A program made the translations under genes and the position numbers. This document shows positions 46,670 through 59,469 of a stretch of DNA of 64,000 nt, piece by piece. Numbering within the stretch: the stretch's first letter is position 1; each line of letters opens with the position of its first letter. Source of the stretch: Phymorhynchus buccinoides (Eukaryota > Mollusca > Gastropoda > Neogastropoda > Raphitomidae); contig CM065680.1 of assembly GCA_017654935.2 (NCBI GenBank), positions 39,188,991 through 39,252,990 of the forward strand, read 5' to 3'. The notes under the pieces are model-generated. The model did no database searches, was not told where the DNA came from, and worked only from the letters and a program-made list of their open reading frames with translations.

Positions 46670-49480
46670 GGCAAGGCAAGCGTCAACTTACGATCATAAG
46701 AATTATAGACTTTGAGTGCCTAATCTCGTCCAAACAGTATCTCAAAGGGATACCAGCAGGACTTAAGCATCGATGGTTCACTTGAAGACTTTGAGATTGA
46801 TAGTCTAGAATGACTTGTCTGAGTCTAGTCCTTGAGCTTATAACGGTCAATCCTGTGCGCGAGCATCTGTGTGAATAATGCGCAACCAGTGCAACTGTAA
46901 ACATCCGATTATCCGTCTGAACTGAAAACCAACAGTCCTATACATCAAGTGATGCATGGACAAGGTCCATCTAACGTTCCGGGTGACAGCGCGAAAAGTC
47001 TACGGCACCTTCTTTGTTCCTTTAGTGACACGTACCCTCTGACTTTCAGACACGATCGTACATGTCTCTTGCACACTGTGCCAGAGACGACTGACCGCCT
47101 AGTACTATAAACCACTTATCGAATACCTAATTCTAACTTACCATCATCCTATTTTTCGATCCGGTTATATATTTCATTCTTTTTTTATCTTTATATAACG
47201 ACTTTTCTCAGTACCATTATACATAATTTGGTATACCGAATTTTGTAAACTGCCACCATTACGTATGTAGAAACCCAATCGTTCATTTGTCAATTTACAT
47301 GTGGGCAAAATCTACTCGGATAGCAGCACATGTGCAGTGAAGAGGAAGATCACAAATATGGTCATACAGTGTAAGGGACAACGGGATTTACAGTTTGTGT
47401 GTTATAATGAATATCGTATTATGTCTCAATTATCTTTGCTCAACTACCGTTCATCTAATACCCCATGCTTGCTGCGGATCTTCATCTTATGCAATCCCTG
47501 TCATATGTCAATAAATGCTGAATAAACGTGCAACAGTGGACGATACTGGATCACGAAGATAAACTGAATGGAGGAACACCATGTCTCGCTCTAAGATAAA
47601 CAAAAAAACACTGTACAGCTTCTGAAACAGAAGCTCATGATATATGGCGTTTGTAGAGTGAAAACGATATGTACAGACGCTTCGTACAGATCAGAACTAA
47701 CTACAATATATGAGCTGCAGTGGAATTATGAAGGCCAGTCATTATACTTAGTTAAATGAAAACATCCACTGTTGATCGTACATAAGAGAACCTCATAGAT
47801 TATGGTTGTATGTTCAGTGAAAACGAACAGCCTTCTTGAGACAAGAATCATATTGATATTGCATGAGTTGGTAGCTGACGAAACCCAGTGTCTGCTCAAC
47901 CCTAGTTAAATGAAAAACACTTACAGCGAGAGCGTGAGCTAATAGTACAAACCTATGTTAAGTTTTTGTTCAGTGATTAAACAAGTACAAGCCGAGTCCA
48001 TTTTTTCAAAACTTGGGGTGTTTATGATACACTAGAACTGATTTACATTATGCCACTTGTGTGGGTTCAATCTATGTACTTTTTGTTGGTACACGAGAAC
48101 ATACAGAACCCACTGTGCAACAAAATTGGGAAGTAACGATTGTTCATTTTCGTTTAAACATGAAGAACTGTAACAACAGCTGCTCTGTTACGATTTTGAG
48201 AAATTGGAACATTGCACTAGACTCAGAACTTGTCTAAGTGTGCTGAACATTTTTACAAAAACCACTTATGATCTACGATTTACATGCGGTACCAACGTTG
48301 TTAAAAGATAGCACAACATTATACTTCAGCTTGCCGAGCTATGTCCGTTAGTGCACGATACATGCATCAACTGTACCTAAAAATATTCAGTCCATCATAA
48401 CAAGTGTGTACTTGCTCCGGTCGACATTCAAGATGGCGTGATTCAGGAGTCGAAAATCAAGGAGATATAACTCGAAAGAGCAATTGCTCATATGATGGCA
48501 GAGGCCGACTGTTTAGAGGTGGTGATAAGACGCCATGTGTTGTTGTATCAGTGGTTGTGATGCATCGTTATAGCGTCGTGTGTTGGGTTTTTTGGCTTGT
48601 TGTATTTTAGCATCGCCAAAGTGGTTGTACTAGGGATTGCTGTCATGTACCCCATTGCCTAGTCAAAAAACACGTACATGCCTCATTTAAAATCAACAAT
48701 TTTCTGTCAACAGCAAGGTAGCGCACAGCATTGATGTGCAGCCTGTGCTATGATACCTAGATACTCAGATAGGTGTAGAAACGCAAACTGTTGCTTGACA
48801 TACGTATGAACCTAACTGGAAGGCAATATAATAAAAACTTTCAGTTACATTTAACCTTCCTGTTGCGTTAATACCCGTTCAGTTTTCAAGATCACACCGT
48901 GGAGACAGTTTTACATTATAGAAGCAGTCCATTAACCCCACGATATTGAGCCTTTATCCCACACCTATACCCCATGCGTCCACATACGAGAGTCCTTGAG
49001 TAGCTCTCATAGCTTTGCATTCACAAAACGCCCAGAACGTTGACGCTCTCACCATTCAATCATTGATAAAACACTTGGGGGAAGGGAAAAAAGATAAGAG
49101 GAATGCTGACTTCCAGAACTAATGTGACCAAAGTTCGTCCAGAGTACTGAGTAAACGACAATGCATGAGCATATTGGCGTTTGCATTTGTTGTACGCTCA
49201 TTCTGATTTTGATCAGTTATTTACCTGCCCCACGAGTAGATACCAGTTGCAAAGCTAAAGGCGTACTATCCCATCACTCCTTTTCAGAGATTTTGACTTC
49301 CTTCGTTTACCTGTGATCATATAAAAATGGTATTGAAGAAGGACATTATCGAACATGAGATAGTTATATCCAATACCAAACTCTTGCCACTTGCTTAAGT
49401 AAATATTGATTAAATATAACTAGCCACAGACGAGCGACGATCCACACAGAGACACATACGGCCACACAACAGATAAGCAG
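46670..49480. other. No gene supported
   Basis: All open frames are under about 80 codons, without splice context or recognisable motifs. At about 47600-48250 loosely repeated phrases (AGTGAAAACGA, AGTTAAATGAAAA, AGAACAT) recur every 60-90 bp and may be a degraded tandem array. Confidence 0.45.
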
Positions 49481-49489
49481 CAGGCACGC

Positions 49490-49590
49490 AATCAACTACA
49501 GACACACACACACCACACACCGACACGAGCACCCCACACATCAGCAGCACACGACACAACGCACGTACATCGTATCACGCAACACACACG
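49490..49590. repeat. Broken CA-rich microsatellite
   Basis: CAC/ACAC units with random-looking interruptions over about 100 bp. Confidence 0.6.
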
Positions 49591-49849
49591 GCTGAGGACT
49601 AAATTTCATGAATACTGAGTATCTGAAGATGTACTGTATTTCAAGTCAACACCCCTAATGAATGCTTTATTTACTGGCTTCATCTATCTCTTTGCAGATG
49701 CTCCACTCGGGTGAATAAATGTACTATGTAGTTGCAATGAAGGGAGACTCTGTAGTCATTTACACGATAGTCTGATATGCGTCAGAGGTAAACTTTTCCC
49801 AGGGTTGCTTTTGATTACTGACCTTCTTTCTTGATGCACAAAAGTCAAT

Positions 49850-49930
49850 GATTTTATGTAGGTGGTGCCTTGGATGCGAGTCAGTATATCAAATCAGGGG
49901 TAGATAATTTTCAATATAAAGTCTCTTTTA
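49850..49930 (+). repeat. Degraded copy of the repeat at 5485-5580
   Basis: GTAGGTGGTG, then CAGGGGTAGATAATTTTC and ATATAAAGTCTC, compare with GTAGGTGGCG, CAGGGGCAGAGAATTTTC and GTATAAAGCCTC in contig A. Confidence 0.5.
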
Positions 49931-50189
49931 TGAATCAGCTAGCCTCTTGCTTCAGCATGAAAACTGTAGTGATGTAAAATCACATAGTAAACCCAATTTT
50001 TTGTTTCTGTGGGCAACGTATGAGAAAGCTGTTCCTCAATCACTGAAGTCCAAATATCAACTGATCAGGACAAGCTTAACACTGCACATAAATTAGACAA
50101 AGTGTTAGCGTTATAACTTCTTCTTATTTTCTGCAGTCCCAGGCCATATTGCAAATCATGTTCTAACGTCCTCGCAAAGGTCGGAACAG

Positions 50190-50335
50190 ACGACATATGG
50201 GACATTAGTAGAGTATAACAGACGTCGGTGGGCAAACTGATCGCTATGGAACAGCAACTGCCCGACCATGGGATCGGCCCAGACTGCGGGCAACACCCCA
50301 AGTAAATCCCAAATCTTAACGAAAACCAATACTTA
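50190..50335 (-). mobile_element. Degraded SINE-like element (family of 5916 and 12427)
   Basis: ACGACATATGGGACATTAGT, GACGTCGGTGGG, and GACTGCGGGCAACACC with AAGTAAATCCCAA follow the order of the minus strand of copy A (ACACATATGGGACATTTGT, AAGATGGTGGG, GAGGCAGTGCAACACC, AGTAAAGTCCC). Identity is low, perhaps 70%. Confidence 0.5.
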
Positions 50336-50339
50336 ATGC

Positions 50340-52400
50340 CCAGGCGCAGTCATAGGCCCCATAAACATGAGCGAAAGGCTACGTATATGCTTACGGTTTC
50401 AGTATTCATGACTGAGTACAGCTCCGACATATTCCGATTTCAGAAAACAAAAGAGTCTCAAAGGGAGGGGCGATGAGAGAAAGTTCAATTATTTCGCGAG
50501 ATTGTTTTTTTTTTTTTTAAAGGCATGGAGAGATGGCCATAAGTCATTAGGAGCATAGACTAAGATGACAGAAGAGCGTATTGTGTTGAAAATGAGAAAA
50601 TGAGCAGAACCACCAACACAGAGAGTCAAATGAAGAGTGGCAGATATCTAGCCTGAAAGGAAGGTGACTAAAGCGGCTATAACTTCCAAGAAAGTGGCGG
50701 TTTTTTTTTTGCGGAGGAAACTCTATTTTTACGATACTTAACATTTTCAATAAAGACCCCCACGTTGGCTATCCCCACGGGGGAAAAGACTCCATGGATC
50801 TACAACCCACCCCCCTTCCCCCCTCTTGTCGATCGAAGGGATCGGGTGGGGTCATCCAACTCCCCGTATTGGCCAGGCTCATACGATTGACGAATCCACC
50901 CACTGCCCTCCAAAGCCGTGATGATCAACAAATTACACACAAACACGATCAATCCGTGATGTGGCAAATTATACACACAATAAAGGCTCATGAGTCACGA
51001 ATAGCAATTCAAATAGAATCCAATACACAGCACGGTAGCAACCTAAGCAAACAGACCCTTAAGTAGGCAAGGCGTGCCCGCTAAGCCCTCGGTTTAAATT
51101 GCAGCGCATCGCTCGGCAGTCAACATCCAAAAGCACGTTGGTTGGTGACTGATCTGGCCCGACGTGGAGTGACATTTGCTAACCTCAAATTTCTCCTTGC
51201 CTCTGGAGGTGGGCGAAACAAACCCCCATCATAAACCAACATGAGAAGTCTGGTGCCCACATCCTCGGTCAATGATTACGCTGTCAACCCCCCATGTGGA
51301 AAGTGCTGACCACGCCAGTCACGTCTCCGAATTTAGACAGGGAAAAAATCTACACATTCAGCAGTATTTTCTTTGCGTTCTATTATCTTTAGCCATTATA
51401 ATCCTATTTGCTCTCTATCTTGAACTCATTCAAGTCCGATGTATGATAATCCCAACTAAAGGTATACGTCACTCGAGAATTAATCAGACTTACCAGAGCG
51501 GGTAGTGTGTCATGTTTGAGATTTAATTGGGTTGCATCCTTTTATCGTGCATTCATGATTAAGGGGGGAAGTAAATCTGGGTGTTTATAGCATCACGATA
51601 CCTATTTGTATAGGCAGTTATTTGGTGTGAACATCGATCTCATGGTAACTTGGCACTGTCCGTCGTGTAGACCATAGCATCGCGGAGATTTTTGCCTCGG
51701 TTACTTTTTGCGCTTTTGGAGAGTGATTTGTTGAGAGGTTTTTTTAACCAATAAGTCAATTTTTAATCATTGCGGCGTCGCTTTGATGCGACTCCGTATG
51801 TCGGTTTTAAGACCATTCCACTGCAGTACTTAAGTGTACAGTTATGTTAGTTATATTTGCAAAACTGCCAAGCTTCGACTACTAAAATGATTGACAAGCA
51901 AAAAGTGATGCGTCTTGATTGGAGGAGTCCTTATATTTACCTCGATGAATCAATTATTTTAGATTGAATATGTTGAAGGATGTGCCACTCCGGTGTTAGC
52001 CTATGAAGTGTACGATGTCTGGTTAAATTTTCTAATCAAAGTGGATGAATTGCAGAATGCCTTAAACTCGTTTTCATGAATCCTATAGAAAGAAACACAT
52101 CACGTTCCCTACTTCCAGATCGCGTTATGGGAAAACCACGGGCCGAGATGATTCATGTTAATGATAGCATGAGACCTTCGCATCCTTATGGTCTAAATTT
52201 AGAAGCTCGTGTCGACCAAATAAGTCCTGTGTGATGAATTAAATCGGTGGTAACGGAGTTCTAGGAGCATTGGGAGACCAGATAGCTTCTTACCAGTTAG
52301 CATCATGCTAAGTCTCTATGCCTTATCTCATACATAGTGGAGAGTATCAGGCCCAGGTTTTCCCACTCCGTTAGCTTTAGACATTGACGTCCTTATGCAC
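50340..52400. other. No gene supported
   Basis: Mixed sequence with a C-rich stretch at 50800-50900 and no splice-flanked coding signal. Confidence 0.45.
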
Positions 52401-52520
52401 TGTGATGATGATAAGTCTGTTGGATGTGAGTTGCTGTTCAAATTTTGGGAGTATCAATATGCATCAGTTAATGAAGTCAATCTGAACACAGGAGTTCCAC
52501 AAGGAAGAATGACTATGAAT
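52330..52520 (+). pseudogene. Possible reverse-transcriptase remnant (weak)
   Basis: One frame contains GVPQG at about 52488-52502, preceded by NLNT. G-V-P-Q-G is the conserved box in LINE reverse transcriptases. Upstream text has stops, and the expected S-V-L does not follow. On a 5-residue match the call is weak. Confidence 0.25.
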
Positions 52521-52854
52521 TGTCATTAAACATTCTTCCACTGCCTCTCCCAACTTAGCTTCAGCCCTGCCTCTAGTGGGGGGAGTGCCACTAGGGTGAT
52601 GTCATTGGATGATGTCATAACCTTTTGATTTGACATGGTCCTGGGACATAGAACCAAGGCTATTTGTTTTGGTTTTTTTCTATAGAGACACAAGTCAGGA
52701 CACACCAGAGAAAGATATATATCGAAGAATCCGCATTATCGTCAGAGAATTGGCCCGAATGATGTTTTTGTTTTTTCTAAGGCCAAATGATGATGGGTCA
52801 TAACATATTATTTCATCCGTGTACTACAGAGAATTGAAAAAGACCTGAAAGGAC

Positions 52855-53030
52855 AGGGTAATGTCCCCAGCGAGCTGAGAGCAAAACGCAGTTGATTATG
52901 AAGGGCCATTTTAGATTTGCCTGTTTTCCACAATTTCTACCCAAATGGTTTTATTTTAAAGCATGTTGTGGAAAAATACAGTAGACACACAATGATCTGT
53001 TTGACAATGTACAATATATCAGAAAAACAC
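52855..53030 (+). repeat. Degenerate direct repeat, member 2 (partner 45655-45830)
   Basis: See 45655. Same orientation, about 7.2 kb apart. Confidence 0.6.
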
Positions 53031-53809
53031 AGGATAATCTTATGGTTGATATACCTAGAAAAAACTTGCTACCAGCCTGAATGGTAGAGTATACGTCACT
53101 ATCCAATCGAAGATCATATGTCTGATGAGGTCTCGAGACTTATGTTGCTATACGAGTATCTACAGCAGTACACCGTAGTCAATACATAAAGCTATCCTGC
53201 AATAATCACACATTCACCCCTGATTCATAAGTATTTGAAAACACACTATGTCTTAATCGAAATAAATGCACAAATGTTTCTTTTGCAAAAACATATCATG
53301 CATTAACACAGTAAGTACAAAGACAATTAGTTAAAATACAAGCTAACCATGAACAAAAAAATGGCAGTCATATTGCTTCTTTCTTCTAGTTGATTACAGT
53401 GCAGACTGCAGGCAGTCATGAATACATAAGACGAACCAGACGAGTTTGAGGCACTGATGATAATATCACAAAGACTCTAGAAATATGTCATTTGATCACT
53501 GGAGCACATAACTGACATCACCAGCAACAACGTGGCGCGTATCGGGTGTTTGTTCATCACAATCTGAATTTCTCTTTCCCTTCTTTTTTTCACAGCAAAA
53601 CTTTTTTGTTGTGCACAAAAGTACTTGATTACCGAGAGACTTGATGTGTTCAACCACAGACTCTTCTTGGCACCAGGAAGTACTGTCATTTTCATGGATA
53701 CTTCTTCACAAAAATCGCTGGACAAAATGGATGAGCAGGGGTCCAGGGGCCCCGGCTGCCTAGTCCCCCGATCCCCTAGCAGTTTTTTTTTGGGGTTTTT
53801 AGGACTACT

Positions 53810-54620
53810 TTATAGTTCACAGAGGCGTCCTGTGAATTCGGGTTTGCTCCCACACTTGAGAGCGGCTGTCGCAGCCAGAGGCACCGACAGCCCATTTAAT
53901 GTTGTTATTTGCATGCGAAATTCTATTTGTGTGACTGATGATGGAAGAGAAAGGTTGGGGGGGTTTTGATCTGAGGTGATCGCGCGGGGTAATCACACGG
54001 CCCCTGTGGAAGGCGCTGGAATCAATCATAGGACAAAGTGACCGTGGAGGAAAAACAACACTCTTCTTTTTGTGGTACGCCCGTCTTCAATGGGTTTATA
54101 TGTGTGCTAGTTGTCGATAGGGCACACAGAACTCGGCTCTTCTGTCCTTCAGTGTGATCGTCGTCTGTGGTCTCTCTCTCTCTGTCTTCTGTATCTCCGT
54201 TCTCTGCCTCTCTGTTTCTTTTTTCTCACATTGTCTAATGTTAGAGGATCGCTTTTGCATGTTCTTTTAGCAGGGAATGTCACGAAAAACAGAAGGCCCC
54301 TCACTGGAACATGGATGAAAAACAAATTGATGGCCTTATTGTCCATCAGGGCTTACCTCTCTTCCTCTGGGGGTTACCCCTCTCTCTCTGTCTCTCTTTG
54401 TTTTCTGAATCGCTGAAACATCTTCTTTTTTCTCTTTCGCCTTCTTTCTCTCAAGCTCCTCTCTCCTGGTGTCTCGTCTAGTTCTCGCTCTCTCTCTCCC
54501 TAGCTCCACGTTCCCTGCCTCTCTCCATGTTCTATTGTTTCTACCATAAGTGCCTAGATGCAGTATGTGAGCAAATCAGGCAATATCCCCTGTACCCAGG
54601 ATTGCAAACTCATAGGCGAT
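53810..54620. mobile_element. Degraded copy of the SINE-like repeat at 10285-10640, split by CT-rich sequence
   Basis: TTTATAGTTCACAGAGGCGTC, AATTCGGGTTTGCTCC, TATTTGCATGCGAA and GTGTGACTGATGATGGAAG match the contig A order. After CT-rich sequence, GGCAATATCCCCTGTACCC continues it. About 300 bp of extra sequence separates the parts. Confidence 0.5.
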
Positions 54621-55212
54621 TATCTCGTGCTTATAGAGCGTGCGCTAACATCTGCGTGCTTTACCTCTAGTTTCTTTTGCCCCGTGTATCTTCTTTTTTT
54701 TTTACCATAGGTGGGCATATAGAAACCTTTGTCGTTTGTCTCTGTCTCGTTTCCTTTCTTTGTTGCTTTTATTTTTTCTTTTACTATCTCTTGTTTATAT
54801 ATTCCCTCTCTACACATACCCTCGCGTACGATCTTGACAGGCTTTCACTAGCAACGCATCTATGTTTTCGAATGTGGTGCATTGCACCGCAGAGCGCCCT
54901 CAAAACATGCAGACTATGAACATGACACAGTAATGATTTAAAGGTATAGAAAGCTCTAAGGGTCTTCTCTGTCTCTCGATGACAGTGGGTCTAGTGACTA
55001 TCTCTCTCTCAAAAGGTCGGTAGCTGTACCTAACAATTGTACGACTCATGAGAATAACCTAATCAAATAACTCCTATTTTCCCTCTCTCTCTCCTCGCTT
55101 CAGGACACAGAGGCTCAACTTTCTCTCTCTCTCACTCTCTCCTGTCTGTGTCTCTCTTTACCTGTTTGTGTTTCTTCTCTCTCCTCTCTCTCCTCTCTCT
55201 CTCTCTCCTCCC

Positions 55213-55243
<31 letters not shown>

Positions 55244-55260
55244 CTTCTCTCCTTCTCTGT
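54160..55260. repeat. CT-rich, interrupted microsatellite clusters
   Basis: Several CT runs (54168-54235, 54470-54500, 55080-55150, 55175-55255) are broken by single bases. No coding signal. Confidence 0.6.
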
Positions 55261-55269
55261 GTCCGTGAT

Positions 55270-58200
55270 AGTGTGGCTGTGTGTGTGTGTATGGCTAACA
55301 TGACCTTCAATATAGCATAACCCAGTAGACTAAATAGATAACCAGAATTGCATGGCATACATTTGGTTTCTGTTTTTCTGTTATCTGTGTCATCTCAGCC
55401 TTTGTTGTTGTGCGTGTCTTTTGTAGCTTGTTGGAGTGTAGTTTAAGAGTGTAGCCTCGCGCCTTAGCATTTCTTCTCAGAGCAGGTGCCCACCTCCTGC
55501 TTGAAAGATGGAGGCCAGTCGGCTGCGCTTATGACAAAGCCATCGATCAGCTGGGGACACTCCGATCGGGATGTCGTGTTTGGCCTGTTTTTTCTTTCCT
55601 TATTTTTACATTTGGCTCTCCCATCTTCAATATCCTGCAACCCTATTCGTCGGTCGATTGGTGTGTAAATGGGTCATTCATTCACGATTAATTTATAGTA
55701 ATTGACACTCTTCCAGTCGCCAGTTTGTTAGCCGTTCTGCTTTGTGTGCTCAGACCCTGTCTATTTTCTCAGAGTCTTCACGACCCAAGGAATTCACGTG
55801 GATGAGCGGGGAGGTGATGAAACTCCCGGATATTTTTTCGAAATCCAGCTTAAGATAGACCTCGTAAGACTTTATTTTTCTCAAGTGCAAGTGCATGTAC
55901 TGTAGAAAAAAGGTCATGGACATAGACTAATAAACAATGAGATGACAAACCACATGGCAGCGAAAACGCGTCATTTGGCATGGGGTTTCAGGGAAGCTTG
56001 CAAGTGTCTGGCATTTGTGAGGAGTGTGCAGAAGGTGATGTCACTGGGCGAAGATGATTCGCCCATGGCTGCTAGAAGAGTTAGTTACGTAAGCTGCGAT
56101 AAACGCAGCGCTGACAGTATAGGTGCTCTGGACCGCTTCGTTGTGTGTGGAGAAGCCAAATACTGTTGTGCAACGCAGAGGCAGGCATGTACAGTCTATA
56201 ATGCAAGGAAATTTTTGCATGCCTGAATTTAATTTGCATGCATGTGTTTTTAGTCTTTGTGTCGTATACTACGCACACCTTTTATCAATCCTGAATTCTA
56301 CATGCTAATGAACGTGCTCACGCTTCTTTAGGCCAAAACAAAATTTTGATCAGTACGACAATCGCGCCTAACATCACCACACCCCATCAGCACATCATCA
56401 CAGAGAAGTCCATATTTTGATTGATGCTGTTGCTGTCAGTTGCTGTTAGCATATTCTTCTGAAAGCCACAAACAGTTAAATCTTACCACATCTTCAGCAC
56501 TTCACGAACGGATACTCTCAGCATACACCACACACGGGAGGGGCATATTCACATCAATGACTCGAGATCTGATACCCAACGATTGTTTAATGGCAGAGGC
56601 CAAAGGATGAATTCCTGTGATGAGCAGGAGAAGAGAAAAGTAGGAAAGCAAACCGGTTATTGTCTTTTCCATGATCTATCGAATACAAAACATTTGAGGG
56701 CTAGTTTTCGCTGATTTGATTTGTTCAGTAATAAGAAAATCTCTATAACAAGAGACCCAATCGTTACTAGCTTCCAGGGGCACAGCCCCCCTACCCCTGG
56801 ACCCCCGCTCTGGGAAGGGGGGATACTTTCCCCCCTCCAGTGACAGATTTTTTTAGGGGTTAGAGTTATGTCAAAAAAAGTTCGCAGGGCTATGTCATCT
56901 TCATTGGTCCAATTCAGTACACACAGACCACACCCCGGCTGAGATGATAGTCATGTTGTCTTTATACAGACATCAACTCCGACAAGATCAGCTAGTCCAA
57001 GTAGCCGACGCGAAAAAATCTTATGTTAGGCCGTTTCAGGAAATCAATAAAAGTGGGCACCACCTAAACGAGGGGAGTTAAAGTCCCCCCCCCCACTCGC
57101 ACTAGCGGGACATGCTGCTGAGTCATGAAAAACAAATTTGGTTTGGTTATCGCTAGCACACTAGTTTCAAGCGGAAAGGTATTCTCCGTGTCTGGTGCGG
57201 GTAAGTCCTGTCGTTTGTCACTACTGGGTTCATGACGACATGATACAGCTTCAAACCGAGATCAGTAATTCCACTCACTACTGCTCAGTTGAGCGTATAC
57301 AGGTTACGGAAGAGTTGGTGAAAGTATAATTGACAAGATGCTTACACGGACAACAAGTTCGAGTAAATCTAACTTTATGTGTTTTTATATGTGCCGAAGC
57401 GTTATTTATAGTTTTGAATGAGAACTTTTTAATGATGAATGATGGGTGTAGAATTAAGTAGCTAAGGGTTTTATTATTACTACACTGAAACGTGTATGAC
57501 GCATAAGGTAGGGGTGTGTCATGTGATGGTTGTTGTAACGCCGTGCATCAGTCGCTGTACACAACAATAGGTAAAGTGGCTGTGTGATGGTCAGGATCAT
57601 CGGAGGCGGTGGTCATAGTATTGGGCTGTGTAAGATATGACGTTTTATAACCTTGATTGTACTTAAGATATGTGGCTGGTAGTCTGCGGTGATGTGTGCT
57701 GTGGTTTGTCACGCATCCAGATGCACGGGAAGTGTAATGGAGATGGCGGGCGGATGGGACTGCTGTAGAGTGAGAGGGGGGCGGGGAGAAGAGAGAAGTA
57801 TGGAGCTGAGCGAGGCGAAGTGAGTTTTATAATAAAATATAATATTATAGAGAGTTGAGCGTTATGTATGCTGTCTTATATGTGAACCCGAGAAGGTAAA
57901 GTGAAGAGAGCATCAATATTCATCGAGTCTTATCCAACCGTCGATGAACTTTTAATTTAAGCAATAATGTGATTAATTTGGTGTCAATCAGTCATTCGTT
58001 TGTTTGCGGGTTAAACTCACTTCAAATCTTGTTGAGTATCCAACTTGAAAAGCGCGGCTGCATAGTCCGCGCATTAGTTACACGTGCATCACTATGTGAG
58101 GAAAATGAAAAGAAAACTTCTCTCAAAAACATGGATGTCGCCATCACGACTCACACCTTGTTTTAATTGATTTATTTACACATATTTCTCTCTCGTGATC

Positions 58201-58600
58201 TCTAGATATCCAAACAGTGTACATTCTGTATAAACGCTCTGTAAAGCGCATCCGTTGAGCTGAAAACATAAAAGTGAGTTAAAAACTAGATCTAGAGATC
58301 ACTAGGATAGCGCATTTCTTACTAAGCTCCACATAGTTGGCTATAATGGGCACATGTACCGTAAGAGAAAATGCCAGACCAGAATACGTTATGCTTTGTG
58401 AATCAACTTTTTTTGTGTCCAAGCTCTGTTTGGAACCAATCCAGAAACAAACTCAGTTTAAAACTTCAAACTCTTTACGATTTGTTCTGTTGTTAAATGA
58501 ATTTCCTGGCCGACAGCAGAAGAAGGAAAAGAAACGAGGGAAAAGCAAGGAAGGGAAAAATAATGTGACTCCCTGATTTACTTTTTCTGAGTTTGTTTCT
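55270..58600. other. No gene supported
   Basis: Short frames only. It contains a CCCC/GGGG repeat fragment near 56770-56850 and a CCC run near 57090. No splice-flanked coding sequence was found. Confidence 0.45.
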
Positions 58601-58749
58601 GAGGTTCACTAAGTATCATATTATTGTGGATGTTAGTGTAACGATGATAGCAGGTTTGGTACTTATTGTGCAATGTCGTTGAAATGATGCCTATTAGTGG
58701 AGTGGCACTTATTAGGTGTAATGGTTGTTCACGGGTCATTGATTAGCAC

Positions 58750-59460
58750 AGCTGACACGGTGGTTGTTACACCTGAGGGACACACCAGGAGCCCCACAGT
58801 CAGATATAACAAAGATGATTGTCACTTTCTGTGTTGGCTATGCTAGGCACCATGCTGTTAATTATCGTCAATATCGTCTCGTTGTCTTATGCCAGCCGTA
58901 CCACATGTGTTGGTTACACCTGAGAGCAAAGGACACCAGAGCAGCCCAGAGTCAGTTCTATGAAGACACATTGGAGAGACCCACACCATGTTCCCCGCTG
59001 TTCATTGTTGTCAATATTTGTGATGCTTGTGTATCTGCAGTGTACCACGTTTTTGTTACAGTTCACACGACTGCAGGGAACACACCAGGACAGCCCAGAT
59101 GTGGGTAGTTTCTACATGATTTGATCCACACACATCGCTGTTATTATTGTCAAGTATCTTGGTGTCATTCACATGTTCTGTTGTTATGCATCTGTACACG
59201 GGAATATCGTGTTGTCCATGACAAACACTTCCAGAGCGTGATCAGACGCATTCACTGCCCGATGACGGCTATAGCGAGTGTTCTACATTGAGTTGACCCC
59301 ACACACCATGGTGTACTGCTGACATTATTGTCAATATCGTTGTTGGTTATGCAGCCAGTAGGATACACGGATTTGTGTCTACACGTACCTGTGCAGTGTT
59401 GTGAAACAAACAGGCAGCCCAAGTCTGAGTTCGCATGATGGGTCGGCAGAATTCACCTGG
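58750..59460. repeat. Degenerate tandem array, period about 145 bp, 4-5 units
   Basis: The phrase ACACCAGGACAGCCCAGAGTC recurs in variant form at about 58782, 58931, 59080 and 59407, and TTATTGTCAATATCGTTG at about 58861, 59003, 59144 and 59323. The last interval is longer (about 180 bp). Units differ by many small changes. Confidence 0.75.
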
Positions 59461-59469
59461 GAATGAGCC

